This document shows, piece by piece, positions 8,478 through 16,898 of a stretch of DNA of 64,000 nucleotides. Under the pieces are notes generated by a model. That model saw nothing but the letters and a program-made list of their open reading frames with translations, made no database searches and was not told where the DNA came from. The translations under genes were made by a program, and so were the position numbers. Origin of the DNA: Chloroflexota bacterium (GTDB lineage: Bacteria > Chloroflexota > Limnocylindria > P2-11E); the NCBI GenBank assembly GCA_005883625.1, contig VBDU01000076.1, positions 62,001-126,000 on the forward strand, given 5' to 3'. Positions within the stretch are counted from its first letter, which is position 1, and every line of letters begins with the position of its first letter.

Positions 8478-10325
8478 ATGGCGAAGACCGAGCGAAAGCC
8501 CGACCACGGCGACGACAAGCTCTACGCGCTGCGGCACTCGACCGCGCACGTCATGGCGGGTGCCGTGCTCGAGCTGTTCCCCGACGCCAAATTCGGCTTC
8601 GGCCCGCCGGTCGCGGACGGGTTCTACTACGACTTCGACCTGCCACGCGCGCTCACGGTGGAGGACCTGCCGAAGATCGAGGAGCGGATGCGCGCCACGG
8701 TCGGCCAGGATCTGGCGTTCGAGCACAAGGAGCTGAGCGTCCCCGAGGCCCTCGCGTTCTTCCGCGAGCGTCGTCAGGACTACAAGATCGATCAGATCAC
8801 CAAGCTCGACGAAGAGGTACAGGACGGCACCGTGTCCATCTACCAGCACGGCGGCTTCGTCGACCTGTGTCGGGGCCCGCACGTCGAGCGCACCGGGAAG
8901 ATCGGACCATTCCGGCTGCTTTCGGTCGCGGGCGCGTACTGGCGCGGCAACGAGCGCAATCCACAGCTGCAGCGGATCTACGGGACCGCGTGGCCGTCAC
9001 AGAAGGAGCTCGACGCGTACCTCGAGAAGCTGAAGGAGATCGAGCGGCGCGACCACCGTCGCCTGGGCGCCGACCTCGAGCTATTCCGCATCGACGACGA
9101 GCTCGGCTCGGGTCTCGTGCTCTGGCTGCCGAACCTCTCGGTCGTGCGCGAGGAGCTCGAGACGTGGTGGCGCGCGATCCATCGCGAGCACGGGTACACG
9201 CTCGTCTACACCCCGCACATCGCGCACGAGAAGATCTACCAGCGCTCGGGGCATCTCGAGAAGTACGGCGAGAACATGTATGGCCCATTGCTGCTGGAGT
9301 CGGGCGGGGGGCCGGGGGGGCAGCGCCCGCCCGACCGTTTCTGGATCAAGCCCATGAACTGCCCGGGCCATATCAAGGTGTATCAGTCGAAGGTCCACAG
9401 CTACCGCGAGCTGCCGCTCCGCATCGGTGAGCTCGGCACGGTGTACCGCTACGAACGGGGCGGCGCGCTCCACGGGATGCTGCGGGTCCGCGGCTTCACG
9501 CAGGACGACTCGCACATCTTCTGCTCGTGGGCGCAGGCCCAGGACGAGATCGGGAAGGTCTTCGACCTCGCGATGGAGTTCCTCCGCACGTTCGGGTACT
9601 CCGACCCGCGCATCTACCTCTCGACGCGGCCGGAGCGCCGCCTCGGGAGCGACGAGCTCTGGGACAAGGCCGAGGGCGCGCTGAAGGAGGCGCTCGGCGT
9701 CCGCGAGGTGCCGTACCAGGTCGACGAGGGCGGCGGCGTCTTCTACGCCCCGAAGATCGACATCAAGGTCCTCGACGCCATCGGCCGCGAGTGGCAGGGC
9801 GCGACCATCCAGATCGACCTCAACCTGCCCGAGCGGTTCGACGTGACGTTCGTGAACGCGAAGGGCGAGCGCGAGCGGGCCGTGATGATCCACCGCGTGC
9901 TCTTCGGCAGCCTCGAGCGCTTCGTCGGCGGGCTCATCGAGCATTACGCCGGCAATTTTCCGCTCTGGCTCTCGTGGGAGCAGGCCACGGTCATCCCGAT
10001 CCGCGAGACCGCGCGGCCCTACGCCGAAGAGATCGCGACGGCGCTCCGCGCGCGCGGTTTCCGCATCCACCTCGACCCGCAGCCGGGCGACCTGCGCACG
10101 CGGATCAAGGAGGCGCAGGGCCGGAAGGCGAACTACATGCTCGTCGTCGGCGACCGCGAGGCGGAGTCGCGTACCGTGTCGGTCCGCCGGCGCGGCTCGC
10201 GCGAAGAGGAGCGGGGCGTCGCGCTCGAGGCGCTCCTCGAGCGGCTCATCACGGAGCGCGAGACCAAGGCGCTACCTCCCGATTTCGGCCCGCGCGGTCC
10301 GTCGCTCGCCGACACGCTCGGGTGA
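8478..10325 (+). CDS. thrS: Threonyl-tRNA synthetase, form without TGS domain
   Basis: 615 residues from ATG with AGGGG upstream. It attaches threonine to tRNA-Thr in the cytoplasm. The editing domain starts almost at once: HSTAH (His20, His24) and CRGPH near residue 131. The class II core has MNCPGH near residue 293, motif 2 around RYERGGALHGMLRVRGFTQDD and motif 3 GGLIEHYAGNFP, followed by a C-terminal anticodon-binding domain. The N-terminal TGS domain of the usual bacterial enzyme is absent. A Gly/Pro-rich loop (GGGPGGQRPPD) just before the FWIKPMNCPGH block matches a dispersed palindromic element. Expression should be governed by the T-box leader. Confidence 0.96.
   Translation: MAKTERKPDHGDDKLYALRHSTAHVMAGAVLELFPDAKFGFGPPVADGFYYDFDLPRALTVEDLPKIEERMRATVGQDLAFEHKELSVPEALAFFRERRQDYKIDQITKLDEEVQDGTVSIYQHGGFVDLCRGPHVERTGKIGPFRLLSVAGAYWRGNERNPQLQRIYGTAWPSQKELDAYLEKLKEIERRDHRRLGADLELFRIDDELGSGLVLWLPNLSVVREELETWWRAIHREHGYTLVYTPHIAHEKIYQRSGHLEKYGENMYGPLLLESGGGPGGQRPPDRFWIKPMNCPGHIKVYQSKVHSYRELPLRIGELGTVYRYERGGALHGMLRVRGFTQDDSHIFCSWAQAQDEIGKVFDLAMEFLRTFGYSDPRIYLSTRPERRLGSDELWDKAEGALKEALGVREVPYQVDEGGGVFYAPKIDIKVLDAIGREWQGATIQIDLNLPERFDVTFVNAKGERERAVMIHRVLFGSLERFVGGLIEHYAGNFPLWLSWEQATVIPIRETARPYAEEIATALRARGFRIHLDPQPGDLRTRIKEAQGRKANYMLVVGDREAESRTVSVRRRGSREEERGVALEALLERLITERETKALPPDFGPRGPSLADTLG
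9301..9333 (+). repeat. GC palindrome element inside thrS
   Basis: Eight-base arms CGGGCGGG (9301-9308) and CCCGCCCG (9326-9333) flank GGCCGGGGGGGCAG. The stretch resembles the dispersed element described in the findings, in the forward orientation and a little diverged. It is read in frame as a Gly/Pro-rich loop. Confidence 0.5.
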
Positions 10326-11458
10326 CGGTCGCGGCGGAACCGGTCCTCCGCGGCTCGCGCGTCGCGCTTCGCGTCGCGACGCACGACGACGCACCGCATT
10401 TCGTCCGCTGGGCGTCGGATGCCGACTTCGCGTGGTACCAGTGGGCGCGGGACCCCGGCCGTTTTCCGGATGACGCCGCGGCGCGCGCGTTCATCGACAG
10501 CCCGCGCCTGGCGCCGCCGACCGGTCGCCTCTTCGTCATCGAGCACGCCCGCGCGCCCATCGGCTTCGCGAACTACCGCGACCTCGTGCCGAAGGCGCGC
10601 AGCGCGGAGATCGGCATCGGCATCGGCGAGAAGGCGCTGTGGAGCCAGGGCCTCGGCCGCGAGGCACTCGGCCTCCTCCTGCGCCACCTCACCGAGGACC
10701 TCGGCCTCCATCGCGTGACGCTGAGCGTCGTGAGCTACAACGATCGCGCGATCGCGTCGTACAAGGCGGCGGGGTTCGAGATCGAGGGCATCGAGCGCGA
10801 CGCCGTCATGACCGATCGCGGCACCTACGTCGACGACGTGAAGATGGCCTACCTCGCCGGCCGGGATCGCCCGGCGTTCGACCCGCGGCCGGTGACGCTC
10901 GAGGGCGCGCACGTCCGCCTCGTCCCGCTCCGTATGGAGCACGCGGAGGCCCTCTTTGCGGCGGGCGACGAAGACGACATCTGGCATCACGTGCAGCCTC
11001 GGCCGGAAGGCAGCGAGGGTTATGCACGCTATATCCGGTGGGCGCTCGATCAGCAGACCCTTGGCGCGCAGATCCCGTTCGCGGTGATCCGCGAGGCCGA
11101 CGGGGAGCTCGTCGGGACGACGCGCTACGCGCACATCGACCGCGCGAATCACACCCTCGAGATCGGATACACCTTCTACGGCAAGGGCTCGCGGCGCACC
11201 GCGACGAACACGGAATGCAAGCTGCTCCTGCTGACGCATGCGTTCGACACGCTCGGGGCGAAGCGCGTGTGGCTGCAGACGGACAAGCGCAACGAGCGCT
11301 CACAGGCGGCGATCGCGCGTCTCGGGGCGATCAAGGAGGGGGAGCTCCGGAATGAGCGCATCCTTCCCGACGGTCGCCTGCGCACGAGCGTCGTGTTCGC
11401 GGTCACGAGCGAGGACTGGCCGCCGGTGAAGGCGCGCCTTCAGGGATTCCTCCGGTGA
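10322..11458 (+). CDS. Tandem GNAT acetyltransferase (two RimJ/RimL-type domains)
   Basis: 378 residues from a GTG overlapping the thrS stop (GTGA). Two GNAT domains of the Acetyltransf_3 type lie in tandem. The first covers about residues 8-175, with acetyl-CoA loop features near IGIGEKALWSQGLGREALGLLL. The second covers about 190-370, with IGYTFYGKGSRRTATNTECKLLLL. Both end with the conserved SYNDRAIASYKAAGF or KRNERSQAAIARLGA block. RimJ/RimL-like enzymes acetylate protein N-termini, antibiotics or small amines. Coupling to thrS is reminiscent of ribosome-related acetylation, but the substrate is unknown. Confidence 0.85.
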   Translation: MTVAAEPVLRGSRVALRVATHDDAPHFVRWASDADFAWYQWARDPGRFPDDAAARAFIDSPRLAPPTGRLFVIEHARAPIGFANYRDLVPKARSAEIGIGIGEKALWSQGLGREALGLLLRHLTEDLGLHRVTLSVVSYNDRAIASYKAAGFEIEGIERDAVMTDRGTYVDDVKMAYLAGRDRPAFDPRPVTLEGAHVRLVPLRMEHAEALFAAGDEDDIWHHVQPRPEGSEGYARYIRWALDQQTLGAQIPFAVIREADGELVGTTRYAHIDRANHTLEIGYTFYGKGSRRTATNTECKLLLLTHAFDTLGAKRVWLQTDKRNERSQAAIARLGAIKEGELRNERILPDGRLRTSVVFAVTSEDWPPVKARLQGFLR

Positions 11459-11541
11459 TACACTCGCCCGAGTTGAAGTCGTTCCACGGGGAGCCCCAGC
11501 GCTGCTAGCGGAGACCGCACGCCCCTGACCGGAGCCTCTCG

Positions 11542-12363
11542 ATAGCCGCGCCCGAGCTGCGGATCAACGATCAGATCCGCGTCCCTACCGTCCGCCTCAT
11601 CGGACTGAACGGGGAGCAGCTGGGCGTCGTGCCCACGGCGCGCGCGCTCGCGAAGGCGCAGGAAGAGGGGTACGACCTCGTCGAGATCGCGCCGACGTCC
11701 CAGCCTCCGGTGTGCCGCATCCTCGACTTCGGGAAGTACCGCTACGAGCTCCAGCAGAAGACCAAGGACGCCAAGAAGAAGCAGCGCGCGGTGACCTGGA
11801 AGGAGATCCGGGTCTCGCCGAAGATCAACGAGCACGACATCGACACGAAGATCCGCTCGGCGGCGAAGTTCCTGGACGAGGGCGACAAGCTCAAGGTCAC
11901 GGTCCGCTTCCGCGGACGCGAGCTCGCGCACCCGGACCGCGGTCGCGTGCTGCTCCTCGCCATCGGGGACAAGCTGAAGGAGCACGGGATGATCGAGCGC
12001 CAGCCCCTCCTCGAAGGCCGTTCGATGGGGATGGTCATGAACCCACTGCGGCGCGACGCCGCACCCGCGCCGGTGGGTCCCGCGGGCGCTCAGCCCGCGC
12101 CGGCGGCTACCGCGGCGGCCCGGCCGGCCGCCACGGCACCGCGTCCGGCTCCGACGGCAGCGCCCGCGTCGCGACCCGCGGCGAGCGCACAGCCGGTTCT
12201 TCGTGGGGCGGCCTCGCTTCGCTCAGCGGGGGCCCCTGCCCCTGCGGCCCACACGCCCCCTCCGCCTGGACCGGCGCCGGTCGCTCGACCTGCACCGGCG
12301 GCGACCCCCTCCGCGCCGGTCGCTCGTCCGTCTCCTTCACCGCGCGCGCGCCGTCCGGCCTAA
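11542..12363 (+). CDS. infC: Translation initiation factor IF-3, ATA start, long Ala/Pro tail
   Basis: IF-3 keeps ribosomal subunits apart and checks the start codon. The conserved N-terminus ELRINDQIRVPTVRLIG requires a start near 11542, but no ATG, GTG or TTG occurs in frame between the upstream stop (11506) and codon 30. ATA at 11542 lies 7 bases after GGAG, fitting the rare start codons (ATT, ATA, ATC) by which infC autoregulates in other bacteria. N-domain about residues 1-70, C-domain about 80-165. Residues from about 170 to 273 are a low-complexity Ala/Pro tail not found in the usual protein of about 175 residues. It heads the infC-rpmI-rplT operon. Confidence 0.92.
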   Translation: MAAPELRINDQIRVPTVRLIGLNGEQLGVVPTARALAKAQEEGYDLVEIAPTSQPPVCRILDFGKYRYELQQKTKDAKKKQRAVTWKEIRVSPKINEHDIDTKIRSAAKFLDEGDKLKVTVRFRGRELAHPDRGRVLLLAIGDKLKEHGMIERQPLLEGRSMGMVMNPLRRDAAPAPVGPAGAQPAPAATAAARPAATAPRPAPTAAPASRPAASAQPVLRGAASLRSAGAPAPAAHTPPPPGPAPVARPAPAATPSAPVARPSPSPRARRPA

Positions 12364-12412
12364 GTAGACTTACCTTTTCACGGTGCGCGGGACCCAGGAG
12401 GTCGGTTTCTCG

Positions 12413-12610
12413 ATGCCCAAGATCAAGAGCCACAGTGGCGCGAAAAAGCGGTTCGAGCTCACCGGTCGCGGACGCCTTCGGCGCGCGAAGGCGTACAAGG
12501 GCCACCTCAACCAGCACAAGTCGCCCGCGCGCAAGCGCCGTCATGCGGGGAAGGCGCTCGTGGCGAAGGGCGACCTCAAGCTGGTCCGCAAGCTACTGCC
12601 CAGCCTCTAG
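12413..12610 (+). CDS. rpmI: 50S ribosomal protein L35
   Basis: 65 residues, the normal L35 length. It begins MPKIKSHSGAKKRFELTGRGR and is rich in Lys and Arg. The start is the ATG at 12413, with AGGAGG 11 bases upstream; an in-frame GTG at 12383 would add a non-family leader. It is a component of the large ribosomal subunit and sits between infC and rplT in the standard bacterial order. Confidence 0.97.
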   Translation: MPKIKSHSGAKKRFELTGRGRLRRAKAYKGHLNQHKSPARKRRHAGKALVAKGDLKLVRKLLPSL

Positions 12611-12628
12611 GGAAGGGAGCGCCAAGAG

Positions 12629-12997
12629 ATGTCACGCGTGAAGCGCGGCGTCGCCGCACACAAGAAGCACAAGAAGGTCCTCGACCAGGCCGAGGGCCGG
12701 CGCGCCTCCAAGCACAAGCTTGTCCGGCCGGCACGTGAGGCGGCCATGCACGCGCTCCGCTACGCCTACCGCGATCGGCGCGCGCGCAAGGGCCAGTTCC
12801 GCGCGCTCTGGATCGCCCGGATCAACGCGGCGTCCCGCGAGGCGGGCGTGAGCTACAGCCGCCTCATGGCGGCGCTGCGCCTGGCTGGCGTCGACCTCGA
12901 CCGCAAGATCCTCGCGGACATGGCGGTCCGCGATCCGAAGGTGTTCCGTCGCTACGTCGACATGGTGAAAGAGAAGACGATCAAGGCGAGCAGCTAA
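12629..12997 (+). CDS. rplT: 50S ribosomal protein L20
   Basis: 122 residues starting [18 protein letters not shown], with the family-typical [18 protein letters not shown] centre and a C-terminal globular part ([19 protein letters not shown]). L20 binds 23S rRNA early in assembly and in several bacteria represses the infC-rpmI-rplT operon. It lies 18 bases after rpmI with GGAAGGGAG upstream. The stop falls at the start of the pheS leader region. Confidence 0.97.
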   Translation: MSRVKRGVAAHKKHKKVLDQAEGRRASKHKLVRPAREAAMHALRYAYRDRRARKGQFRALWIARINAASREAGVSYSRLMAALRLAGVDLDRKILADMAVRDPKVFRRYVDMVKEKTIKASS

Positions 12998-13004
12998 TCT
13001 AAGA

Positions 13005-13275
13005 AGAGGCGTCGAAGGAGAGCAGTACCGCGCACGAGGCGCACCAGAGACCCCGGCCACGGGCTGAGAGCAGGGGGCGCCAGGCGACGCGGGAATTCGC
13101 TCCGAAGCCGACCGGCAGGAAAGCCGGTCCGCCTGAGGCCCGATAGAGCTTCGACCAAGTGCCGAACGTCGCCCCGTGCGGGGGCTGGGGGGCGCGCAGC
13201 CCCCCAAGTTCGGAAGATGGGTGGTACCGCGGAGGCCCGCCTTCGTCCCGAACGAAGGCGGGTTTTGTGTTTCTC
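13005..13275 (+). promoter_or_regulatory. T-box riboswitch, phenylalanine type, upstream of pheST
   Basis: The T-box GGTGGTACCGCGG is at 13220-13232. A terminator follows with perfect 11-base arms (13236-13246 and 13252-13262) and TTTTGTGTTT. Stem I features include CTGAGAGCAGG near 13065 and GGGAATTCGCTCC near 13093, where TTC followed by G is a good phenylalanine specifier candidate. Uncharged tRNA-Phe should favour read-through into pheS. A GC palindrome (13186-13206) interrupts the linker between Stem I and the antiterminator. Confidence 0.87.
13186..13206 (+). repeat. GC palindrome element in the pheS leader
   Basis: Perfect 8-base arms TGGGGGGC (13186-13193) and GCCCCCCA (13199-13206) flank GCGCA. 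The element sits inside the T-box leader, between the specifier region and the antiterminator. Confidence 0.65.
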
Positions 13276-13303
13276 GCGGGGACGTCTGGTCTTCGGAGGC
13301 GCG

Positions 13304-14359
13304 ATGGCGAACACGGACCTGAAGACGCTCGCGGACCGCGCGGTCGCCGAGATCGGCGCCGCCGCGGACGAGGCCGCCCTCGAGGCGGCGCGCGTGCGCT
13401 ACCTCGGACGCAAGGACGGCGCCCTCGCGGAGTTCACGAAACAGATCCCCGCGCTGCCCGCGAAGGAGCGCCCGGCCATGGGCGCGGCGGTGAACGATGC
13501 GAAGCGCCGCATCGAATCGGCGCTCGACGAGCGGACCGGGGCGCTGCGGGCGGCGCACCTCGAGCGCGAGCTTGGCGCGGAGCGCCAGGACATGACGCTG
13601 CCACCGCGGCGATTGCGACTCGGTCGCGTCCATCCGATCAGCCAGACGATCCGCGAGGTCTCGCGCATCTTCGCGACACTCGGGTTCGAGACGGTCGAAG
13701 GCCCGGAGATCGAGTCCGACTACTACAACTTCGAGGCGCTCAACATCCCGCCGGGCCATCCCGCGCGCGAGAAGTGGGACACACTGTGGATCAGCAATCC
13801 CCTCGGCGACGATCCGGCGCATCCGCTGCTCGGCCGCACGCACACCTCGCCGATGCAGGTCCGCATCATGGAGAAGCGCCGCCCTCCGATCCGCGTCGTC
13901 ATCCCCGGTCGGTGCTACCGCTACGAGGCGACCGACGCCATCCGCGAGTCGATCTTCTTCCAGTACGAGGGCCTCGCGATCGACGAGAAGCTCACCATGT
14001 CCGACCTCAAGGGCGTCCTGTATGCGTTCGCGCGGCAGGTATTTGGGGGCGACCGTCGCATCCGCTTCCGCATCGACTACTTCCCGTTCACCGAGCCGTC
14101 CGCGGAGATCGCGTTCAGCTGCTTCATCTGCGAGGGGCGCGATCCGAAGTGCCACACGTGCGGCGGCGATGGCTGGATCGAAGCCGCGGGCTGCGGGATG
14201 GTGCACCCCGACGTGCTGCGCCGCGTCGGCTACGACCCGACGACGTACCAGGGCTTCGCGTTCGGCGGCGGCCTCGAGCGCCTGTGCATGCTTCGGACGG
14301 GCGCGCCCGACATCCGGCTCTTCTACCAGAACGACCTTCGGTTCTTGGAGCAGTTCTGA
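13304..14359 (+). CDS. pheS: Phenylalanyl-tRNA synthetase alpha subunit
   Basis: 351 residues from the ATG at 13304, with GGAGG about 5 bases upstream. It charges tRNA-Phe as a 2+2 tetramer with PheT. It has an N-terminal coiled coil (about residues 1-85), class II motif 2 around CYRYEATDAIRES, and motif 3 with the Phe pocket in GFAFGGGLERLCML. The CFICEGRDPKCHTCGGDGW segment has four Cys in a zinc-site pattern, a variant seen in many bacterial PheS proteins. It is controlled by the T-box leader and overlaps pheT by one base (TGATG). Confidence 0.97.
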   Translation: MANTDLKTLADRAVAEIGAAADEAALEAARVRYLGRKDGALAEFTKQIPALPAKERPAMGAAVNDAKRRIESALDERTGALRAAHLERELGAERQDMTLPPRRLRLGRVHPISQTIREVSRIFATLGFETVEGPEIESDYYNFEALNIPPGHPAREKWDTLWISNPLGDDPAHPLLGRTHTSPMQVRIMEKRRPPIRVVIPGRCYRYEATDAIRESIFFQYEGLAIDEKLTMSDLKGVLYAFARQVFGGDRRIRFRIDYFPFTEPSAEIAFSCFICEGRDPKCHTCGGDGWIEAAGCGMVHPDVLRRVGYDPTTYQGFAFGGGLERLCMLRTGAPDIRLFYQNDLRFLEQF

Positions 14360-16782
14360 TGCTCATCAAGGTCCCGCTCGAGTGGCTGCGGGAGTACGTC
14401 GACATCCGCGTCCCGATCGACGAGCTCGCGCTGAAGATCCACATGTCCAGCACCGAAGTCAAGGGGGTCGAGCGCCCGTGGTGGGACGACAACGTGCGCG
14501 TCGGCCGCGTCGAGAAGCTCGAGAAGCATCCGAACGCGGACAAGCTGCAGCTCGCGACGGTCGAGTACGGCGAGGGTCGCCGGAAGACCGTGGTCACGGG
14601 GGCGGCGAATCTCTCGGTTGGCGCGATCGTCCCGTTCGCGGACGAGGGCGCCGAGATCATCGACGGCCATACCGGCGAGCGCACGACCCTGCGCGGCAAG
14701 CCGATGCGCGGCATCAAGAGCGAGGGCATGGTCCTCTCGGCGAAGGAGCTCGGCCTCGGCGAGGACCACGACGGGATCCAGCTCCTCGACCCGAAGCTGC
14801 CGGTCGGCGCGCTCCTGCGGGAGGTCCTCGGCGAGACGATCCTCGCGCTCGATGTGCAGCCGAACCGCCCCGACTGCCTCGGGATCGTCGGCGTCGCCCG
14901 CGAGGTCGCCGCACTCCTCGCGACGGCTCTTCGCGAGGCCGCGCTCGACCCCCTGACGACCCGCACACCGAAGGGCCTCGACGTGCGCATCGAGGATCCC
15001 GAGGCGTGCCCGCGGTTCGCGGCCGCACTCCTGCGGAACGTGCGGATCGGACCCTCGCCGGCATGGCTGCAGGGGCGGCTCGTCGCCGCCGGGATGCGGC
15101 CGATCGACAACGTCGTGGACATCACGAACTACGTGATGCTCGAGCTCGGCCAGCCGCTGCACGCGTACGACCATCGGGAGCTCCGCGGCGGTGCGCTCGT
15201 CGCGCGTCGCGCCCGGTCCGGCGAGACGTTGCGGACGCTCGACGGCGTCGACCGTGTGCTGCCGGACGGCACGCTCGTCATCGCCGACGAGGAGCGGGCG
15301 CTCGGCGTCGCGGGGATCATGGGTGGCGAGAGCTCGGAGATCCGCCAGGACACCACGACGGTCGCCCTCGAGTGCGCCTCGTTCGAGCCGCGCGGCATCG
15401 GCCGCACCGCCACGCGTCTCGGGCTTCGCGGCTCATCCGGGAGCGCGGCGGCGCGCCGGTTCGCGTGGGAGCTGAGCCCCGACCTGGTCCCGCTCGCGCT
15501 CGCGCGCGCGGTGCGACTGCTCCGCGAGCATGCGGGGGCCGAGCTCGTCGGCGTCGTCGACCGCTATCCGCGACCCCGGGCACGCGTGAACGTGCGCATG
15601 CGCTTCTCCGACGTGCCGCGCGTCATGGGGATCGAGATCTCTCCGGAAGAGACCCTCGACATCCTCCGGCGTCTGCAGTTCGAGGCCGCGGCCGATCGGG
15701 ACACGCTCGTCGCGACGCCGCCGGCCGTGCGCACCGATATCGCGATCGCGGAGGACGTCGTCGAGGAGGTCGGCCGTATCGCCGGCTACGACCGCCTGCC
15801 GATGCGGATCCCCGACGGTCCGCTCCCGCTCCACGAGCGCCATCCGCTCGAGGAGTTCCGCGAGCGCGCCCGCGATGGGCTCGCCGGCTTCGGCCTGCAG
15901 GAGATCGTCGCCTATTCGCTCATCGATCCAGGGTGGCTCTCGCAGCTCACCGCCGATGGGTCACCGCTCGCGCCCGAGCCGTTGCGGGTCACGAACCCCA
16001 CCTCGCTCGCGCAGTCGGTCGCGCGGCCGACGCTACGGCCGAGCCTGCTCGACACGGCACGCCGCAACCTGCGGAACCGTGAAGGGATCGCGATCTTCGA
16101 GATCGCGCCGGTCTACCTGCCGCGCCGCGGCGATCTGCCCGAGGAGCGCTGGACGATCGGCATCCTGCTCGCGGGCAACGCGGAGCCGGCGCGCGACGGC
16201 GAGACCTGGCTCACCAAGCCACGGCCCTGGGACATCCGCGACCTCGAAGGGTTCTTCGACGCGCTCGCCGAGCTCCTCCACGTCTCGCACCCGCCGGCCG
16301 AGCCCGCGAGCGCGCCAGGACTCCACCCCGGCCGCTCGATCGCGTTCGCGCACGACGGCGCGATCCGCCTCGCCGCCGGCCAGCTCGACCCGCGCGTCGC
16401 CGAGCGCTGGGAGCTTCCGCTCGCGACCTTCGTCGGCGAGATCGACCTCGCGTGGTGGCACGCGGCGAGCCGCCGGCCCGAGGCCAAGGCGCCTTCGCGC
16501 TACCCGCCGGCGCTGCGCGACCTCGCGATCGTGGTCGACGAGGCGACGCCGTATCGGCACGTCGTGCGGGAGATCCGCGCGGCGGCCCCGGAGCTGCTCG
16601 AATCGGCCAGCCTGCTCGACCTCTATCGCGGCCCGCAGGCCGGACCGGGGAAGAAGTCGTTCGCCTTCCGGCTCGTCTTTCGCTCGGCGACCGGCACGCT
16701 CTCCGAGGGCGACGTGGAGAGAGCGATGAAACGGGTCGTCGGGCGGCTCGAACACGCCCTGGGCGCGGCCATCCGCTCGTAG
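14359..16782 (+). CDS. pheT: Phenylalanyl-tRNA synthetase beta subunit
   Basis: 807 residues, normal for the long bacterial form. It begins MLIKVPLEWLREYVDI. An EMAP/OB-type tRNA-binding domain covers about residues 40-150 (VGRVEKLEKHPNADKLQLATV). The B3/B4 domain, which edits mischarged tyrosine, spans about 200-375 (RPIDNVVDITNYVMLELGQP). The B5 domain and catalytic-like core follow, ending in a ferredoxin-like anticodon-binding domain (about 715-807, RYPPALRDLAIVVDEATPY). It is expressed with pheS. A 116-base gap to the next gene shows no clear terminator. Confidence 0.97.
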   Translation: MLIKVPLEWLREYVDIRVPIDELALKIHMSSTEVKGVERPWWDDNVRVGRVEKLEKHPNADKLQLATVEYGEGRRKTVVTGAANLSVGAIVPFADEGAEIIDGHTGERTTLRGKPMRGIKSEGMVLSAKELGLGEDHDGIQLLDPKLPVGALLREVLGETILALDVQPNRPDCLGIVGVAREVAALLATALREAALDPLTTRTPKGLDVRIEDPEACPRFAAALLRNVRIGPSPAWLQGRLVAAGMRPIDNVVDITNYVMLELGQPLHAYDHRELRGGALVARRARSGETLRTLDGVDRVLPDGTLVIADEERALGVAGIMGGESSEIRQDTTTVALECASFEPRGIGRTATRLGLRGSSGSAAARRFAWELSPDLVPLALARAVRLLREHAGAELVGVVDRYPRPRARVNVRMRFSDVPRVMGIEISPEETLDILRRLQFEAAADRDTLVATPPAVRTDIAIAEDVVEEVGRIAGYDRLPMRIPDGPLPLHERHPLEEFRERARDGLAGFGLQEIVAYSLIDPGWLSQLTADGSPLAPEPLRVTNPTSLAQSVARPTLRPSLLDTARRNLRNREGIAIFEIAPVYLPRRGDLPEERWTIGILLAGNAEPARDGETWLTKPRPWDIRDLEGFFDALAELLHVSHPPAEPASAPGLHPGRSIAFAHDGAIRLAAGQLDPRVAERWELPLATFVGEIDLAWWHAASRRPEAKAPSRYPPALRDLAIVVDEATPYRHVVREIRAAAPELLESASLLDLYRGPQAGPGKKSFAFRLVFRSATGTLSEGDVERAMKRVVGRLEHALGAAIRS

Positions 16783-16898
16783 GGTCGGGGGTGCATGGTG
16801 GGCGCCCTGCGAGGAGCATGGTCTGACCAATCCTGAACCCGCGCGCTCGGGGTCCGGTACCCAGATAGACTCGCCCACCAGCGTTTAGGGAGGTGTGT

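Noticed and set aside
8466-10060. Long open frames antisense to thrS, pheT, infB, FtsK and others
   Set aside because: High GC removes stop codons from several frames. The peptides are Arg/Pro/Ala-rich nonsense, and the opposite frames have clear protein families.
16840-16898. TAGACT boxes before the substrate-binding lipoprotein gene, rpsO and rpmI as shared promoters
   Set aside because: No matching -35 box at the right distance in any of the three; too short to support a promoter call.
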